Assembly (NCBI RefSeq): GCF_003336875.1
Contig: NZ_QGNJ01000015.1
Location: 1 to 64,000, forward strand
Reading direction: 5' to 3'
Source: Oleisolibacter albus
Lineage (GTDB): Bacteria; Pseudomonadota; Alphaproteobacteria; Azospirillales; Azospirillaceae
DNA: 64,000 bases
Each line of letters opens with the position of its first letter. Position 1 is the stretch's first letter. Below the pieces are notes generated by a model. That model ran no database searches and was not told the DNA's origin. It saw nothing but the letters and a program-made list of their open reading frames with translations. The position numbers and the translations under genes are program-made. Shown in pieces: positions 62,241 through 64,000 of this stretch.

Positions 62241-64000
62241 GTGCGGATATTGGGGATTTCAGCTTTTTACCATGATAGCGCGGCCGCATTGATCGAAGAT
62301 GGACGGGTGGTAGCTGCGGCACAGGAGGAGCGGTTTACACGCATTCGGCACGACGCCGCCTATCCCGCCCGTGCCATTGATTATTGCTTGGCCGAGGCGG
62401 GATGCCCGCTGGCGGCGATTGATCATGTTGTGTTTTTTGATAAGCCTTTTCTGAAGTTCGAGAGGCTGTTCGTCACGGCCGTTGCCACAGCACCGCGCGG
62501 CTTTGAAATGTTTCGCACCGCAATGCCGGTGTGGTTGAAGGAAAAGTTGTTCCAGAAAGACGGGCTTCGCCGCGAGCTTGCCGCGTGCGAACCGGGCATT
62601 GACTGGGCATCGCGCCTGCTTTTCGCCGAGCATCACCAAAGCCATGCCGCCGCCGCCTTCTACCCATCACCGTTTGAAGAAGCAGCGATACTGACATTGG
62701 ACGGGGTCGGGGAATGGGCCACCACGTCGATCGCCATTGGTCGGGGCAATCGGATCAAACCGCTTAACGAGATCCATTTTCCCCATTCGCTGGGCCTGCT
62801 TTACTCGGCGGTGACCTATCATCTGGGGTTCAAGGTCAATTCCGGGGAATACAAGGTTATGGGCCTGGCCCCCTATGGGGAGCCCCGGTTCAAGAATTTG
62901 CTTATGGAGAAGGTCATTGATGTGAAGGCGGATGGCTCCTTCCGCCTCGACATGTCCTATTTCAGCTATTGCACCGGTCTACGCATGACCAACGCCAAGT
63001 TCGACGCGCTTTTCGGGCGGGCTCCCCGATTGGGACGCGACGAACCCCTGCAGGCATTCCATATGGACCTGGCCGCCAGCGTGCAGGCGGTGACCGAGGA
63101 GGTGGTGCTGCGCCTGACCCGGTCGCTGGCCCGGCAGACGGGCCTGCCCAACCTGTGTCTGGCCGGTGGTGTGGCCTTGAACTGCGTCGCAAACGGCAAG
63201 GTGTTACGCGATGGTGCCTTCCGGAATGTCTGGGTGCAGCCGGCCGCCGGTGATGCCGGCGGCGCGCTTGGCGCAGCCCTGGCCGGTTGGCACCACCATC
63301 TTGACCGGCCCCGGATCGTCGATGCGTCGGGGCAGGACGGGATGTCCGGCGCCTATCTGGGACCGGCTTTCGACGATGAGGCGTGTGCCAGGCGACTGAC
63401 CGTTGCGGGCGCCCGGTTCGAGCGGGCGGGTGACGAAGCCGGGCTGATGGCCCGTACTGCCGATGCATTGGCCGAGGGGCAGGCGGTTGGCTGGTTCCAG
63501 GGACGGATGGAGTTTGGACCCCGCGCCTTGGGCAACCGGTCGATTTTGGGCGATCCGCGCTCCCCGACAATGCAGCGTGACCTCAATTTGAAGATCAAAT
63601 TCCGAGAGGGCTTCCGTCCCTTTGCTCCGGCGGTACTGCGCGAGGCCGCAGCCGACTGGTTTCAGTTGAAGGAGGACAGTCCCTATATGCTGGTGACCAC
63701 TCCGGTGCTGGAGCAGCGTCGCCTTGTTCTAACCCCGGAACAAGCGGCACGGCAGGGGTTTGATGCGCTGTCGGTCGCACGCTCGACCGTGCCAGCCGTG
63801 ACCCATGTGGACTACTCGGCACGGGTCCAGACGGTGGATGAGCGGACCAATCCACGGTTCGCGGCCTTGCTCCGCGCCTTCGAAGCCCGAACCGGCTGTC
63901 CGATGGTCATCAATACCAGTTTCAATGTGCGGGGCGAACCCATCGTCCACACACCGGAGGAGGCTTTCGCCTGCTTTATGGGCAGCGGCCTTGATCTCCT
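62241..64000 (+). CDS. Carbamoyltransferase, NodU/CmcH family (3' truncated by window)
   Basis: Frame open from GTG 62241 (AAGAGG nine bases upstream) to the window end, 586 codons, so only the C-terminus is missing. The N-terminal Kae1-like domain shows GISAFYHDSAAALIEDG, EERFTRIRHD, EHHQSHAAAAFYPSPF, LTLDGVGEWATTSIA and NSGEYKVMGLAPYGEP. The C-terminal YrdC-like part shows GWFQGRMEFGPRALGNRSIL, FRPFAPAVL and TSFNVRGEPIVHTPEEA. These enzymes carbamoylate a hydroxyl of a sugar or secondary metabolite using carbamoyl phosphate and ATP. The acceptor is unknown; an exopolysaccharide or O-antigen context is inferred from the MBOAT/SGNH neighbours. Confidence 0.93.
   Translation, partial: MRILGISAFYHDSAAALIEDGRVVAAAQEERFTRIRHDAAYPARAIDYCLAEAGCPLAAIDHVVFFDKPFLKFERLFVTAVATAPRGFEMFRTAMPVWLKEKLFQKDGLRRELAACEPGIDWASRLLFAEHHQSHAAAAFYPSPFEEAAILTLDGVGEWATTSIAIGRGNRIKPLNEIHFPHSLGLLYSAVTYHLGFKVNSGEYKVMGLAPYGEPRFKNLLMEKVIDVKADGSFRLDMSYFSYCTGLRMTNAKFDALFGRAPRLGRDEPLQAFHMDLAASVQAVTEEVVLRLTRSLARQTGLPNLCLAGGVALNCVANGKVLRDGAFRNVWVQPAAGDAGGALGAALAGWHHHLDRPRIVDASGQDGMSGAYLGPAFDDEACARRLTVAGARFERAGDEAGLMARTADALAEGQAVGWFQGRMEFGPRALGNRSILGDPRSPTMQRDLNLKIKFREGFRPFAPAVLREAAADWFQLKEDSPYMLVTTPVLEQRRLVLTPEQAARQGFDALSVARSTVPAVTHVDYSARVQTVDERTNPRFAALLRAFEARTGCPMVINTSFNVRGEPIVHTPEEAFACFMGSGLDL

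Noticed and set aside
62259-63950. Several minus-strand open frames over the right end
   Set aside because: They are antisense shadows of the carbamoyltransferase, whose plus-strand frame is open to the window edge and full of family motifs.

Overview
The window is GC-rich chromosomal DNA, most likely from an alphaproteobacterium of the Rhodospirillales/Azospirillaceae type. The evidence is the alphaproteobacterial flagellar layout (fliL-fliM-DUF6468-MotE block, FliH/FliN/FliP next to FliF), TTAA-N7-TTAA (CtrA-like) sites at the flagellar promoters, a perfect FNR/FixK box before ccoG, and strong GC bias at third codon positions. Assignment below order is inference.

Region by region: (1) 1-6.5 kb is a mixed-acid fermentation operon pflB(partial)-pflA-ackA-pta-focA: pyruvate to formate and acetyl-CoA, acetyl-CoA to acetate with ATP, and formate export. 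(2) 6.7-10 kb is an RsbQ/KAI2-like alpha/beta hydrolase overlapping a PAS hybrid histidine kinase, a probable small-molecule sensing pair. (3) 10-13.3 kb holds a Sad-like aldehyde dehydrogenase with a twin operator and an AspT/YidE-type transporter. (4) 13.5-19.8 kb is a metal block: ZntA-type Zn/Cd/Pb ATPase with a MerR-family promoter, a PepSY membrane protein, a TonB receptor and a DUF2946 protein. (5) 20-26.5 kb has ccoG, metC, pyruvate kinase, a small exported protein and a TerC protein. (6) 26.5-34 kb has an ampR/class A beta-lactamase pair, a probably frameshifted membrane protein, an aldo/keto reductase with a divergent LysR, a LysR/epimerase pair and a HAD phosphatase. (7) 34-37.4 kb is one large TolB-propeller/amidohydrolase fusion.

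(8) 37.5-56 kb is a large flagellar locus: a PilZ protein; the leftward block fliF-fliH-fliN-fliP-flhB-like-fliG-fliK-like; the rightward block fliL-fliM-DUF6468-motE-like; the leftward block flgB-flgC-fliE-fliQ-muramidase-flhA-fliR-flhB; and rightward fliI. It encodes the MS ring, C ring, export gate, export ATPase and proximal rod.

(9) 56.3-57.6 kb is the most unusual part. Three tandem 52-codon genes on the minus strand, spaced 493 and 494 bp, encode peptides with a nearly identical 38-residue leader and a variable 14-residue tail. The leader has W-x-x-P and a penultimate Thr as in paeninodin-type lasso peptide precursors, and every tail has a ring-forming candidate (Gly/Ala 1, Asp 9). Each unit carries its own promoter-like element and a fragment of a decayed transposase. 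No lasso processing enzymes lie in the window. (10) 57.9-64 kb is visibly more AT-rich accessory DNA for surface polysaccharide or small-molecule modification: two SGNH-hydrolase-like proteins, an MBOAT acyltransferase and a 50-residue DUF5989 protein on the minus strand, opposed by an SxtJ-like membrane protein and a NodU/CmcH-type carbamoyltransferase that runs off the right edge.
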